In this document: piece by piece, positions 1-11,423 of the stretch | Layout: each line of letters opens with the position of its first letter | Position numbering within the stretch: position 1 is the first letter of the stretch | From: Apostichopus japonicus | Lineage: Eukaryota > Echinodermata > Holothuroidea > Aspidochirotida > Stichopodidae | Assembly: GCF_037975245.1 (NCBI RefSeq) | Contig: NC_092576.1 | Coordinates: forward strand, 6,002,001-6,062,000 | Direction of reading: 5' to 3' | Length of the DNA stretch: 60,000 nucleotides | Position numbers and translations under genes: made by a program | Notes under the pieces: model-generated | What the model saw: the letters and a program-made list of their open reading frames with translations, nothing else | Database searches by the model: none | Told to the model about the DNA's origin: nothing

Positions 1-701
1 CGTATAATGACTTATCTAGGTTCAAATTATGCATTACGAAATTAATTAACATATCCGAATGAGGCTCAATGGTGTTATGTAATCGTTATCCCGACCCCAT
101 TCCCCACATCGACCGGATCTGTTCCAGCTTTGGGCAAAACCTAGGTCTTAACAACATTGTTTATGAAATTGTTTCGGAAGTCAATTTCCATGGCATGATG
201 GGACAGATACTCTTTGGTATAACGGTGTGGATCCTTATAAAGCTCAGTAACAATTATATTGGCAGGTGCCGTGCCTTAAATGATGTATCACAAGTCCTGC
301 ATCGTTGGTATGGTATTAGTGTGATAATTTATCTGGTATATTATAAATATAGCTTCAATATTCTTTCTTTGTTTTTTTGCAATATAAAATGGTACCAGAC
401 AGGCACTGAATATATCACAGGTAGTATTGAAAACATTGTCCTTTGCATTTTCATTAAAGAAAGGCACAGCGTAAGCCACACTGGATACTATATAATATGC
501 TTAATACCTTTGATACATGGCAAGAAAAGGTCAAACTGCCATAGATGTATATTCCAAGTACGTAGCCTTTTTGGAGGTTCTAGCGACCTGATAGAATGAG
601 ACCTTCATGTTTTATGTCTTTTTTAATTTTCAAAACACATTTCCTTTGATATTTGGAGGTTAAGCAATAAATTGTTGCGGACACATGTTGGACTATGTCA
701 T
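1..701. other. Unassigned stretch, probably old LINE remains
   Basis: No gene recognised. A plus-strand frame is open from 69 to 599, but its translation matches no family I know and has no supporting splice or start context. The opposite strand lies directly downstream of a reverse-transcriptase scrap (702-911), so this may be the decayed 3' part of the same minus-strand LINE. Confidence 0.4.
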
Positions 702-911
702 TTACAGAACACTGATAATTTGATTGGTCAGTTTCAATGGAGCTTTTGGTATTTTGCATGATAAAGCAGTATCATGGGCATATTTTGTACCAGAAATGTG
801 TGAGTTTGACCTAATTTCAATAGTATACATAGTAAATAATATAGCAGATAGTGCCCCCCCAGGCACATCAACCCTTATTTCCGACATTCCCGATAACCCT
901 TTATCCAACAT
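702..911 (-). pseudogene. Reverse-transcriptase fragment of a non-LTR retrotransposon
   Basis: The minus-strand translation contains a degenerate RT motif B (VPGGALSAILFTMYT, family form VPQGSxLSPxLF) followed about 20 residues later by a degenerate motif C (KYAHDTALS, family form YADDTAL). The order and spacing match the palm domain of Jockey/I/CR1-type LINE reverse transcriptases. The second catalytic aspartate region is altered (AHD instead of ADD), and stops lie upstream and downstream, so it is a dead fragment. The rest of the ORF (endonuclease, fingers, C-terminus) is not recognisable around it. This is a different lineage from the intact LINE at 23.7 kb. Confidence 0.65.
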
Positions 912-2704
912 CTTGAGGAAATTGTGCCAGCCAATGAATAAGCCATGTTTCTTTCATTAATCGTGAAAGATCAATCAATTGATTTGGCAAAACATATAAA
1001 ACGCACTTGAATAGTCAAGAAAAGACCCTTTTTATAGTTGTTTCCTTACAATCTAACTGAGACACAGAATCATGGATTAATAAAATGTCTGATGTCTGCA
1101 GGACATGGGTTCTTCGATTGGCTTATAACATCCGTTCTGGAACAGCAAGTGCCTTCGTCTTTCTTATGTAGAGAACCTTAAGGGTTAACAATCCCAATGT
1201 ATGGAAACCAGGGCTGAGGGTGTATCAGTTTGGCGAAGTTCATTTGGTTTCTGTGTCCATGTTTTGACTTGTTTTTTTTTCAAAAAGTCTGATATAACTT
1301 CCCCTTATGACCCTGGACTTCTCAGCCTGTGGAAGAAAACATCCAAGATTCTCTCATTCTAAAGGGTGCTATACAGATTTTCTACTAATTCTGTCTAACG
1401 CCACCACCCCCCCCCCACAACCCGACCTCCCCGTCCTTTGTAGCATAGTTTCTATACTTAGTAGAAAAACTATGCTACTACCTTCCAAAGTTTCATGTAA
1501 AAGTGTGTGACCTATATCTATGTCACTAGGTATTACTTAGCCAGATAAAGGTAGTTATAAATTAAGCTAGACTAATTTTTATGAAGAGCAAAGCTGCCAA
1601 TAGCTATATGAAACTGAAGACTGGAGGAAGTCTAAAGTGGAAATGAGCAGGTGTTTTGATGTTTTAACTTGTCATAATACTGCTATTTGTGTATTGGACT
1701 GTTAACATTTACATTGAGACTGTGACAGAAAACCAAGAGAATTAATGTATAACACCCCCCCCCCCTCCCCACTCCATCCCAAGTCTCACTATGACATCAA
1801 ACATTGGCAAAAAGGTAGCTCCATGCCAATTTACTCCCGTACCGTGCAAGATAAAGGTCTTAGATATGTTCGGGATAAGTTCATCACAAGGATCTCCGTT
1901 ATAAGTTCGTATACGATGGTTTGGATTCCTTCTATTTAATCCTAAGGTATTGTTAGGCTGACACTAAGACTGGCTTAAATTAATTAACCTTGGTCTAAGT
2001 ATTGTAGTCTTGGCGGTCACAATTACAATTTGAGTGGTTTTTCATAATTTGTATACAAGTTACATCCATGGTCATCATGGTCCTGACTTACACCATGGGT
2101 TTCCTCATTTACATAACTCTAATTAAATGTACCGACACTGTTGTTACACTGATTCAGTACAGAAATAGCGTTACTGTAGTCTATAGCTACTCACGCAACA
2201 GGTATAAGCATCGAATGTATTGCAATCATAACACTAGGCTGCTATTTAGGTTTACTATTGTTGACCCACAGGTCAATCCGTTTTCACGATTGAGGCTATC
2301 GTGTAGGAGATACTGCATTAATTAATTAATAGATGAGGTGGAAATAATAAAGATATTACCTTCCCATAGTCCGGGGTGCTTTCAAATGGATGTATGTTGG
2401 TTCTAAAATCAGTATGACATGGTTTTATGTACGACTTGTCCCAAGGGGTAATATTCGTCGTTATGCAAAAACGCAGAAACTTTGACAAATTGTGTTACTG
2501 AGTGGTCATAATGACGAATGTAGTATTCGTCAGTATGTGAAAACGAGAATGCGCCTTAGATGGACATTCGTCAAAAACCAGTCAGAAATAAATAAGAAAC
2601 TAGACATTTTTTGAACTTCCTACCCGGCTCAATCGATTCTTCACCCTCGAAAAAGGTAACAACAATATTTAACTAAATTTCGCCAAAAGTGCATATTCGT
2701 CACT
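912..2704. other. No gene seen; poly-C runs
   Basis: AT-rich DNA without a supportable coding region. It has C homopolymer runs near 1407 and 1756. From about 2450 several copies of the motif ATTCGTC appear, just before the 77-bp array. Confidence 0.5.
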
Positions 2705-3090
2705 ACGCCAAAACGGGGACGAATTGTCGTCTGTGTACAATCAGTAAGCTATACGGTACTAATGGCGTCATTTGTGTACAATCAGTTAGCTACAATACAA
2801 TTGTCGTCTGTGTACAATCAGTAAGCTATACGGTACTAATGGTGTCATTTGTGTACAATCATTTAGCTACAATACAATTTTCGTATGTGCGCAATCAGTA
2901 AGCTATACGGTACTAATGACGTTATGTGTGTACACTCAGTTAGCTACAATACAATTGTCGTCTGTGTACAATCAGTAAGCTATACAGTACTAATGTCGTT
3001 ATGTGTGTACAATCAGTTAGCTGCAATACAATTTTCGTCTGTGTACAGTCAGTAAGCTATACAGTACAATTGTCGTCGTTTATTTACGAT
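2705..3090. repeat. 77-bp tandem array, copy A
   Basis: About five units of a 77-bp tandem repeat. Each unit has two related halves that both carry GTGTACAATCAGT; one half follows with TAGCTACAATACAATT and the other with AAGCTATACAGTACTAAT. For example, TTAGCTACAA recurs at 2786 and 2863. The same array occurs at about 44430-45060. It marks one end of a long repeat present twice in the window. Confidence 0.85.
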
Positions 3091-5140
3091 CAGTGAACTG
3101 TACTTCACATGTCGTTCTTTGTGCACACTCACTTAGCCTATGTATATTGTTTAGAGTAATTGCTAATCACTGAGCTATGATACAATGTTTTAATGCGTGT
3201 TGAAGCATGCATTTACTATGTCGTATTTATTCACATATTTGTATATTTCATTTTATTAGAGCAAAGCTTTTGGAAGACTCGGACTATGAAAAATTTCCAT
3301 CCGATGTGAAAGTTTGAAAATTGAAAGGCAGGAGGACGAAGTCCACATGATTCAGCTGAATCATCTCTCGTTTTAACAGATAGGACTAAGAAATATCAAG
3401 AAGAATGTAGCTTTGCTCGTAAACACGCAAGGAATCTTCAATAAATTTAATACCCCATATTGAGTACAAAGAGGTTTTTGAGAATTTTAAAGGTCATTTG
3501 GGGTCACTGGAGGTCAAAATGTATATTCATAATAAACACAATATCAGGTAATCTTCAACAGATCTTATACTTAGCATGTGGATGTATCATATTGAGTAGA
3601 AGGTGTCTGTTATTTTCTGAAGGGAAAGGAAGCTTTATCCAACATCTTACAAAATTAAGAGCAGAACTTCGTAAAAACAATATCTTCAGATGGTGAATGG
3701 AATATATGCGATGGTAATCGTGAGCACAAGAATTATTTTGAAATTGGTAAAGATCAAAGGTTATTTGTTGATATTAATATCGGTAAAACTGAAGCCCTTT
3801 TGAGACATTTATATAAAACTGCAAAATGCAAGATTTGTATTTGATAGGCAGGTTTGCATTAGTGCAAGAACCTTGCTGATCATTCGAAATCAATAATGGC
3901 AAACATTTACGATACGGTGTGCACTGCTGTAATTGCATAAAGTTCTCAAACGAAACACGGCAGGAAAGCACTAATCCAACCGGCTCTCTGATTTGATTCT
4001 TCACCGGAAGCAAAAGTAATATTTGCGATTATGATAGCATGTGAGGGAGAAAGAGCTTGATTAAATATCATACTCGGTAGGCTTAGGATGTTGATTCCCT
4101 ATAGTGAGTACAAGATGCGGCAAAACTGGAACACAATGAGTAGGAATGTTAGATATGTAATATAGATTACCCTAAGTAAGGGTCAAATGTCATTTGAGGC
4201 TAAAAGAGGTCAAAGTTTGAAATCCTTGTAAAGACAAATATCACCATAGTCTACAGATGGATTGATGGATCATTCTATTCTTTTGTATAATTGTTTATAT
4301 TCTTTATTTTCGTATCCTACAGAAGATGATAAACAACGATGGCTGAATTAAAAACAAGCTTACATTTTCCTTCTTTTTTTCAATAATTTTTGTTCTATCG
4401 CATGATAAGTATGACATATAAAATAGAAAGAGATAGAAAACAAAACTTGTGAAAGGAAGTGTACTAAAACAACCTATAGCGCTTGTCAGGTAGTGACACT
4501 CCCTGACAAAATACAAAACTTTACATTTAGAAAAGAGACCCAAGAAACAATGGAACCACCCCTTCCTCACCTTCCTTTACCTTCACTCACCAGCCCCCCC
4601 CCCTCCCACCCCAGTTATAATAAGTGCAAGCAATAATTGCCGATAACATAATTAATCAATAACCGTCTAACAAAATACAAAACGTATTTCTTCAGTAGAG
4701 GTTATGATTCGGTGTTCATATCAGTTCAAATGGCACATTTAAAAAATAGAAAACACCTGGCAAGAAATTACAAATTCAACATAAATAACCCCTTCTAGTA
4801 ATATATATCACTGGAATAAGATTATCCGCAAGAACATCCAACTATTGCATAGCTCCCCATTTTAGAGGCTAAATACCTCCAGAATTCCATCTCTACGATT
4901 TACAGAAGGCTTAAATATTTAAAGGAACATCTACGACCTACTTATAAGAATAACTTTAGTACATTTAATCAGGACGATTTAGGCTGGTACAAGTGTAATG
5001 AATCAAATGTGATGTTTGTCTTAATATTTCTAGCAGCCAATACTTATTTCAAGAGTGCAAGTACAGGAATTTGTTACCAAAGGGTTTCGTGTGATAGTAA
5101 CAGTTTTGTTTATCGTGCCGCTTATTTTAAATGGAATATG
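3091..5140. repeat. Long dispersed repeat, copy A body
   Basis: Collinear with 45061-48300: for example the stretch around 3258-3700 matches 45243-45690, 3715-4560 matches 47193-48020, and 4870-5110 matches 48045-48290. Relative to the other copy it lacks about 1.5 kb at position 3713, where the TCG before TGAGCACAAG forms the junction. It is non-coding apart from a possible helix-turn-helix scrap at 4876-5000. Confidence 0.8.
4876..5000 (+). pseudogene. Possible integrase-type HTH fragment
   Basis: One frame reads SISTIYRRLKYLKEH followed by FSTFNQDDLGWY. The short pattern S-x-S-T-x-Y-R-R-L resembles the helix-turn-helix just ahead of integrase-core domains in some animal transposon proteins. 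The second copy of the repeat (48045-48155) preserves the same frame with SISTVYRRLK. No catalytic DDE core is visible in either copy. I regard this as a weak call based on motif resemblance and its conservation in two copies. Confidence 0.3.
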
Positions 5141-5455
5141 TAGTACGCATAATCTTAGTCCATACCTTTTAAAGTTTTAGAAACCCCACAAATTAAATTG
5201 TATTCATGATACAGCTTGATGTGAACTAGTAGGCTATTACACTTCAAACATAATTTATTAAAAGTCGTTTAACTTTTTAACAATTTAATAAATTGTGTTC
5301 AAACACAACATTGAGACTAATTTAATCTTTAATAATTATTGCGCCTCATATTTTCGACTCCATTAAAGTTTCATTCTTTGTTTTCAGAAAAAGTGTTGAA
5401 CCTTGTCGTTATTCATTATGTAGCTGTGTTCCACTTTCCACTATATGTATGTATG

Positions 5456-5458
<3 letters not shown>

Positions 5459-5520
<62 letters not shown>
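5459..5520. repeat. (TA)n / (TG)n microsatellite
   Basis: Uninterrupted AT dinucleotides ending in a short GT run. The homologous place in the second copy of the long repeat (48300-48440) also holds an expanded (TA)n. Confidence 0.9.
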
Positions 5521-7058
5521 AAATATGTATGTATTTATAGTGCTAATAAATCAAGAAAATATTATTCGAGCTTGAAAAAACGTGTCGCATGTACATTGCA
5601 TTGAAAAAAGGGAAACCAATTGAATTTTTCATAACGGCCTTAAACTACCCCCAAATCATCGCGGGACTCGTTGCTAATGATTAAAGCGCCTATGTATAAA
5701 TTCTATTTTAGGCTTTGTCACTGTTTTGTAACTTTTGACAGAGTGTTCTCCATTTCAAATTGGACTTGATAAGAAACCCTCCAAAGATCAAGGAATACTA
5801 CGTAAAATATATGTATTTAAAAATAATTTCTACATAAATTTTATACTATAACTTGATGACTGCGATTGGTTAGCCTGAGCAGAGGAATGATGAGAACGCT
5901 ACAGACTAATTAAGACTTCCTAGTTTGACAGGAATCTCCTCATCTAGCAGACGTAACGAACTGCCGAGGAACACACCTCAAAGGCCACAAACACTAGGTA
6001 AGTAAATCCTCAATGTTAGTATTAGCCCTATAATTCCATGCCTGTGTATGGATATGTTGGCTAGATCGCATTGGCACTACTAATCTCTGTTGTATTTGTT
6101 AACCTCTTTTGACTAACATACATGAAAAACGTCTAACCACAATCTTTCCAATGGTATTTCGTCACTTGACAAATAAGTGCATTTATAAATAACACCTTCA
6201 TAGTCACTTTTACTGTCTGTACGTTTGTACAGTATGTGTTGCTGCTAACTTTTTGGCACTAGCGTAACCACACTTTTTCATCTGGGGGCTGAGTGGGGAG
6301 CGGGAGCAAAGAGTTCGAATGTGGGGAGGGGGGGGGCAAGCTTCGCCCTCAACCAGTTTGGTCATTTTAGGTACTTTTGCAAATATGACACATTTCCTAA
6401 CTCTCGAAGCCATGGTAACAGTACCGTTATAGATGTTTCTTTACCCAACACAGTTTATTCCTGAGTTCCATCCGCTAAGTTGTCGAAGGGATAGTCCCAC
6501 TAAACATATTAACTTTATATGTTATAGAGAAAATCGAGCGCGTAGCCAGGATTTCATATTAGTATCATATCGTATTTTATATAGCATCACTAGTACCTAG
6601 GCCTAGGTTATATCCTATTGATAAATAGGAAGTAGAATTCAACTCAAGTAACGGTGATAAAAAATTGTTGAGACTGATATGACAGTCTGCTCTTGCTGTT
6701 TGCTATATAGGCCTAACCGCTAATTAAGAGGATTGAGATGCAATACGACAGAGGCCTTTTTGCAAATGACGATGAGATTAAATGTTTGTGGTAATTGTAT
6801 GTATCGTTGTTGAGGTTATGAAGTGATAAATTGTATTTCATGACAAACTTAAAGTATGCACATGTGAGTCATCATACATTACCGAAGGCATCTGAGAGTT
6901 ACAAAATGGAGAGTCCTTTACAAAATGAAAACAATATAATATTATCGAGAAAAACCAGACTACTTGTAAGTAGGCAACACTGTACTGTGACAGACTTCTC
7001 AAATTGCTGCAATACATGTTTATAGGCCTACATCTATGATAGTGTCTTGTTCCATATG
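5521..7058. other. No gene seen
   Basis: AT-rich DNA with no supportable ORF. A G-rich/C-rich patch at 6285-6355 resembles the ends of repeats seen elsewhere in the window (17.9, 18.6, 41.95 kb). About 1.5 kb here is replaced by only about 0.15 kb in the second copy of the long repeat. Confidence 0.4.
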
Positions 7059-7445
7059 AACTTCAATATTCTTTAGTAAAGCATTCACATTGTAAAAAAA
7101 ATAGAAACAGCATGTCAATTATTTTAAGTGAAATATCTGTTGTTTTAATCATTTTATTGAGGGGAGTGGGGTTGTTATATGTTTGGGGAAGTTATCTATT
7201 TCTCCTTTTTTGTTGATTTTTACTTTGCAATTATGTATATATTTGGACGAATTCAAGAGAAAATTTAAGGGTTGCGGAGCTGCGATTGTGCACGTTTCGC
7301 ACTTGTACAATACACATACTGTTCAGTGTTACTCGGCGAAGCCTAACGATTTGTTGTATATTGATCAGGTAGACTAGGCCGACCTTACACACCGATACAG
7401 TTAACTATGGTATATTATTTACGAGACTTGGCTACACCGTCAACC
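7059..7445. repeat. Long dispersed repeat, distal part, copy A
   Basis: Matches 48580-48965 in the same order and orientation, including ATTATGTATATATTTGGACG and the CACATACTGTTCAGTGTTAC block. The similarity ends just before 7450. Confidence 0.8.
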
Positions 7446-8089
7446 TCCACAATTGATGTTATCGGGAAGCAAAATATGAGGGCGCTAAACACCAAAACAC
7501 ATGTGCGGCTCATATCAATCTAGCTGGCCCTAGTAAACAAAACAGGGTAAAATTCTGCTTACCATCATTAGCTAGGGGGGGGGGGGTTAACAAAGAAGAA
7601 AATGATTAACGCTTCATAAAAGCTGCATGTAATTTGTAACCAAATAAAAACTAATGTAAACTATAGGAGCAAGAGAGCTTACACTTCTTGGCTCTTTGTC
7701 TTAAGAGTAACTACTTAGGTTACTTCCTGTTCCCGAGTTTATTCACCCGTTACGCACGTTATAGTCGTCCTTTGTCTTAATTCTGTGAAATCATCATGCT
7801 TAACTACATATGGCAACCTATTGCACCTCATGTGTATACAGATGTGGTTAGTCATAGCTCTCTTCTATGTGCCTTAGTAACAACAAGTAAATATTCCACA
7901 TGTCACAGAGAGTTTCTCGCCCCTTCTCAGGAAGTTATGACTTAATGATACTGTATTTGTAAGGGTGAGGGTTGGGGGAAGAAAAACAGTTTATATTCTA
8001 CAATTATATCTATGTCTGGAGTTTCTCGTTATCTGCTGTTCTACCTATTTAATAATTGAGCCTTGAACTAACTGAGCCCTAACATAACA
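7446..8089. other. Possible 5' LTR region
   Basis: No coding region. The stretch ends in ACA immediately before a perfect tRNA-Lys-type primer-binding site, as the 3' end of a 5' LTR would. I cannot place the 5' boundary of such an LTR, and no second LTR copy was found by eye. A G run lies near 7576. Confidence 0.3.
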
Positions 8090-8107
8090 TGGCGCCCAAC
8101 GTGGGGC
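8090..8107 (+). promoter_or_regulatory. Primer-binding site complementary to tRNA-Lys
   Basis: The 18 bases TGGCGCCCAACGTGGGGC are the classical primer-binding site complementary to the 3' end of tRNA-Lys1,2, used for minus-strand priming by many retroviruses and LTR retrotransposons. It abuts ...AACA, consistent with an LTR end. No gag or pol follows, so the element is a remnant. Confidence 0.65.
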
Positions 8108-8619
8108 GTACGGCTTTGATGTGGGCGAGGGGTGAATAAACTGGGGAGCAGGAAGTACATAGTTACAAGACAGAGAGGAAGGTATAGGGGATATAAACTT
8201 ATGCTACATTACACAAACCATACTCATATATTACCACTTCATTTTATCGAATATTTCCACGAATGCAGATTGTCACAACTACCCCATATGGCATTTCTCT
8301 AGAGTAGATCTTGATAAGAAAAATTGCTAATTTAGTGACCTCAGCAGAAGGTCACCTAACCAACATACCCGTTGCTACGAAATCAAACCATATACACTAA
8401 TCCCCGTAAGGCAGATTAATGATCAATGTACTTACTTTTGCCAAAGCTTGACAAACATTTAGCAAAGATATTTACCCATCAGTGACATATCAGTGCGGCA
8501 AAATTTGTATTTTTTTATTAATTAAATTCGGATAACCGGTGGGAGACCATATCCCCAAAAGTAATAACGAAGCTTTTATGGAATTATCATTCGAAGAGGC
8601 TTATTTTGGAAGCAGGTCG
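8108..8619. other. No gene seen
   Basis: Downstream of the primer-binding site there is no recognisable gag or pol frame. The DNA is AT-rich with short purine-rich patches. Confidence 0.4.
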
Positions 8620-9420
8620 TAGTTACAGGGTATAAGCGACTCCTATTTGAGGTAGTAGGGACTCCAACTTGGAATAGTAACACATTCCATTTAGGGTAGT
8701 AGTAGCGCCGCCTGAAGTTGTAGTAGCGTCGCCTGTTTAGAATGAGAGTAGAGCCACCTTTTAAGAGTAGCAACGTCACTTACGAGTAGTAGCACGACCT
8801 GTTAAATGTTGCAGCAAGGAGGTTCCTTGTAGTACCTCCTTGGTTGTACCACATCCTGTTTAGGGTAGTAGCAAATCCTTTCTTATTTCGGCGTTCCATA
8901 CGAATGAGTTTGTTTTGTTGATTTTCTGTGACCTAAGCACCATGAACCTTACGTTGTTACATTCGCAATGCTGGTTGTAATAAGTGAAGGCGATACTATC
9001 TAGACCTAGTACACAAAGAGACGAAGCCCAGTGTACAAAAGAATGGGATTACCTAATGTATGGATATGACTTTACTATTTGTTCGCATTTATTTTCGCAA
9101 CCAAGTCTAGTGTAATTTATGACCTGGTTTGGTTCCAACTTGGAAATGTAGCACTTTTCGTTAAGGGTAGTAGCGCCACTAATTTACAGTAACATCGCCG
9201 CCTGAAGTGGTAGTAGCGTCACCTGTTCAGAATAGTAGTAGAGCCACCTTATTAGACTAACATCGCCACTTACGAGTAGTAGCACGACCTGTTTAAGGTT
9301 ATAGCAAGAAGGATCCTGTGTTATGGTTTTATCACATCCGGTGTCATTTCGGCGTTCCATATGAATGATCTCTGTGACACGACTCGTATCGTTGTTTTGA
9401 TTGTATGTGACTGACCTTGC
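8620..9420. repeat. Duplicated block with ~20-bp degenerate repeats
   Basis: Two related half-kilobase blocks (about 8640-8995 and 9135-9420) each hold degenerate ~20-bp repeats built on GTAGTAGCGNCNCCTG, then a shared stretch with TTTCGGCGTTCCATA and a sequence around an ATGAACCTT start. The second block leads directly into the protease frame at 9424. The first ends in a dead copy of the same start (8942). Part of it recurs at 49640-49700, and the CCTAGTACACAAAGAGACG motif at 9004 recurs in diverged form at 27290 and 49806. Confidence 0.7.
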
Positions 9421-9423
9421 AAC

Positions 9424-9992
9424 ATGAACCTTTCGTTGACACTATTGCGTAATTCTTGGTTAGATGACAACGTAGTCAATGACTATATAGATTTGCTGCA
9501 AACACAGGTGACGAATTTCAACGTGTTCCTTTGCAATTCATTCCAAATGAGTTCACGAATTTCAATTTCCCAAATCGCTAGAAAATGGTACAGAGCACAA
9601 AAACTCATCGGAAGTAGATGGATTCTCCTTCCCGTTAATCGCAACGGCGTACACTGGGTACTACTAGCTGCAAATGCAATTACGCAAACACTTTATTATC
9701 TCGACCCCCTTGGAAGCGCCATCTTGGTGGAGAAATGAAGTGCTTCATTCGTTTCCTTGACGAGAGGTCAGCGTTGGAAGGACATTCATGGCGTTGTACG
9801 AGATGGTCGGTTGAAACAACTTCTTCTTTTAAATTGCCACTCCAACCAACCCCAAACGACTGTGGTCTGTATATCCTTCTTTACGCCAGAACTTTGTTGT
9901 TGGAGAAGGAAATGCAAAGTAACACTGACATTCAAGCAGAACGGAATTCAATCTACGAAACACTTCACAATTACGATATGAAGCGGTTTTAA
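9424..9992 (+). pseudogene. Ulp1/SENP-type C48 cysteine protease (transposon-associated)
   Basis: Two overlapping frames give one C48 peptidase domain. The first (9424-9738, 104 codons) starts MNLSLTLLRNSWLDDNVVNDY, where SWLDDxVVNxY is the family's substrate-groove signature. It continues with WILLPVNRNGVHWVLL, holding the catalytic His, and YYLDPLG, holding the catalytic Asp. The second (9735-9992, 85 codons) carries QPTPNDCGLYIL with the oxyanion Gln and the catalytic Cys. The break is a one-base frame change at the ATGA overlap near 9735, between Asp and Cys; it could be a lesion or programmed. All catalytic residues are retained. Such domains cleave SUMO-like modifiers, and they are also carried by some MULE and other DNA transposons. 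The MULE transposase remains downstream (11.4-12.4 kb) suggest that setting here. Confidence 0.8.
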
Positions 9993-10080
9993 AGTTTCAT
10001 GTATACATGTTCCGCGAGATACTATTTACTGCCAAGAAACACTGAACTGTAAAAATTCAGACTTGGTGCCAAATTGTTAA

Positions 10081-10275
10081 TGTGAGGGATATTATACCAA
10101 TGACGAGATTAAAACACTGTCGCTTTCAGTATGGAAAACATTTATTATCCTTAACGACGAGCTTAGCGGCGCTTTGCACATGTTTCCGGACCTATATGAA
10201 TTCATTGGGACTTATCATGCTTTTCTACGTACGAGTTTGGCAGACATCCAACTATACCATCCACCAGTTTTGGGG
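10081..10275 (+). pseudogene. Possible exon between protease and MULE transposase
   Basis: A frame opens at 10081 and runs to a good donor (GGG|GTGAGT at 10276). The translation includes LNDELSGALHMFPDLYEF and a YHAFLRTSLAD segment and looks protein-like. I do not recognise a domain. Its position, orientation and splice donor suggest an exon of the same transposon gene as the C48 protease and the MULE transposase. The alternative is a chance open frame of 65 codons. Confidence 0.35.
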
Positions 10276-11423
10276 GTGAGTGTCATCTTTCCAACCCGTG
10301 GGTATATATGATGTGTTATCGATGAAAGTAAAAATATTCTGCAAAGCATAGATTTGTTAACCAAAATATGATCACATAGACTTGTAACCAAAATATTATC
10401 ACATATTTCAGATCAATGATCTGCTAATGTTGCTTATAATTGCCACTTATACTTGCCACTTATAATTGCTTATAAAAGCCTTTTCAGACTTCCGTTTGCT
10501 AGTTACCAAAAGAAGTATTTCACGGGGTTCTTTGATAGTTTATGGCTTGGTAAATGTGCAAAACGTTGTCTTCTAACGTTTTCCATACAGATTTCCTCGC
10601 TTCTTCACCGACGCATTCCAGTTTATCTTTCAAGATCGGCGTATGACAACTTGACTAACTAACTAACTAACTTGACTAACTTCCTACAGTAAGTATGTTT
10701 AACTAGTCAGTAAGAATAAATGAGCAACAACCATTCTCCTTTCTCGTGTTAAGCAAATAAAGTAGCATGATTACATCTTGCAATCATTTGGAACTATAAA
10801 GAGTAACAGAACGAAAGAAATAATCGTCTTGTTGCTACTAGAATTTTTTTGTGCCATGTCCTTTGTACTGAAGTAATTCTTACAGACAATGGGAGCAATA
10901 CTTGAAGCCAAAGGAAATATTTAATCGGGTTCTTTGATAATTAATGGCTTTCAATGTTTCCATACAGATTCCATCGCTCCTGTATATATACCGACGCATT
11001 CCAGTAAATCTCTCACGATCGGCGCATGACAACTTCACTTTTACTTTATACACTAAGTCTGTTTGAACTTTGTCAGTAGTCTAAATAAGTAACGACCATG
11101 GCCGTGTTAAGCAACTAAAGTAGAAGTAATAGATCTTGCAATCATTTGAAATAAAAAAGAGTAAAAGAAAGACAGAAACTTGCTCAACAAAAATAAAATG
11201 ATTGCGATCGTCATGCTGTGAAGGGATAAGGCAATTGTTCGAGGAAGGGTGTTTGCCACGCCAGAACAGATGCATATTCCCTCTTTGGCAAAATGTTGCT
11301 AAGTTATGAAATCATCACTATCATAGTTATTTCACCAGGTACCATTCTTTCATTTGAATGAAATTTAAATCTTAGTTTGGACAGAGGCAGAAAACATTAA
11401 CCGGTTCATCCCTATATTTTTCT
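10276..11423. other. Presumed intronic/decayed transposon DNA
   Basis: No domain recognised. A short duplication is visible: the block around 10500-10690 (ending in a small TAACTAACT repeat) resembles 10905-11060, sharing ACGCATTCCAGT and ATCGGCG. It separates the protease part from the transposase part. Confidence 0.4.

Noticed and set aside
69-599. 176-codon plus-strand frame
   Set aside because: No domain, no splice or start support, antisense to probable LINE debris.
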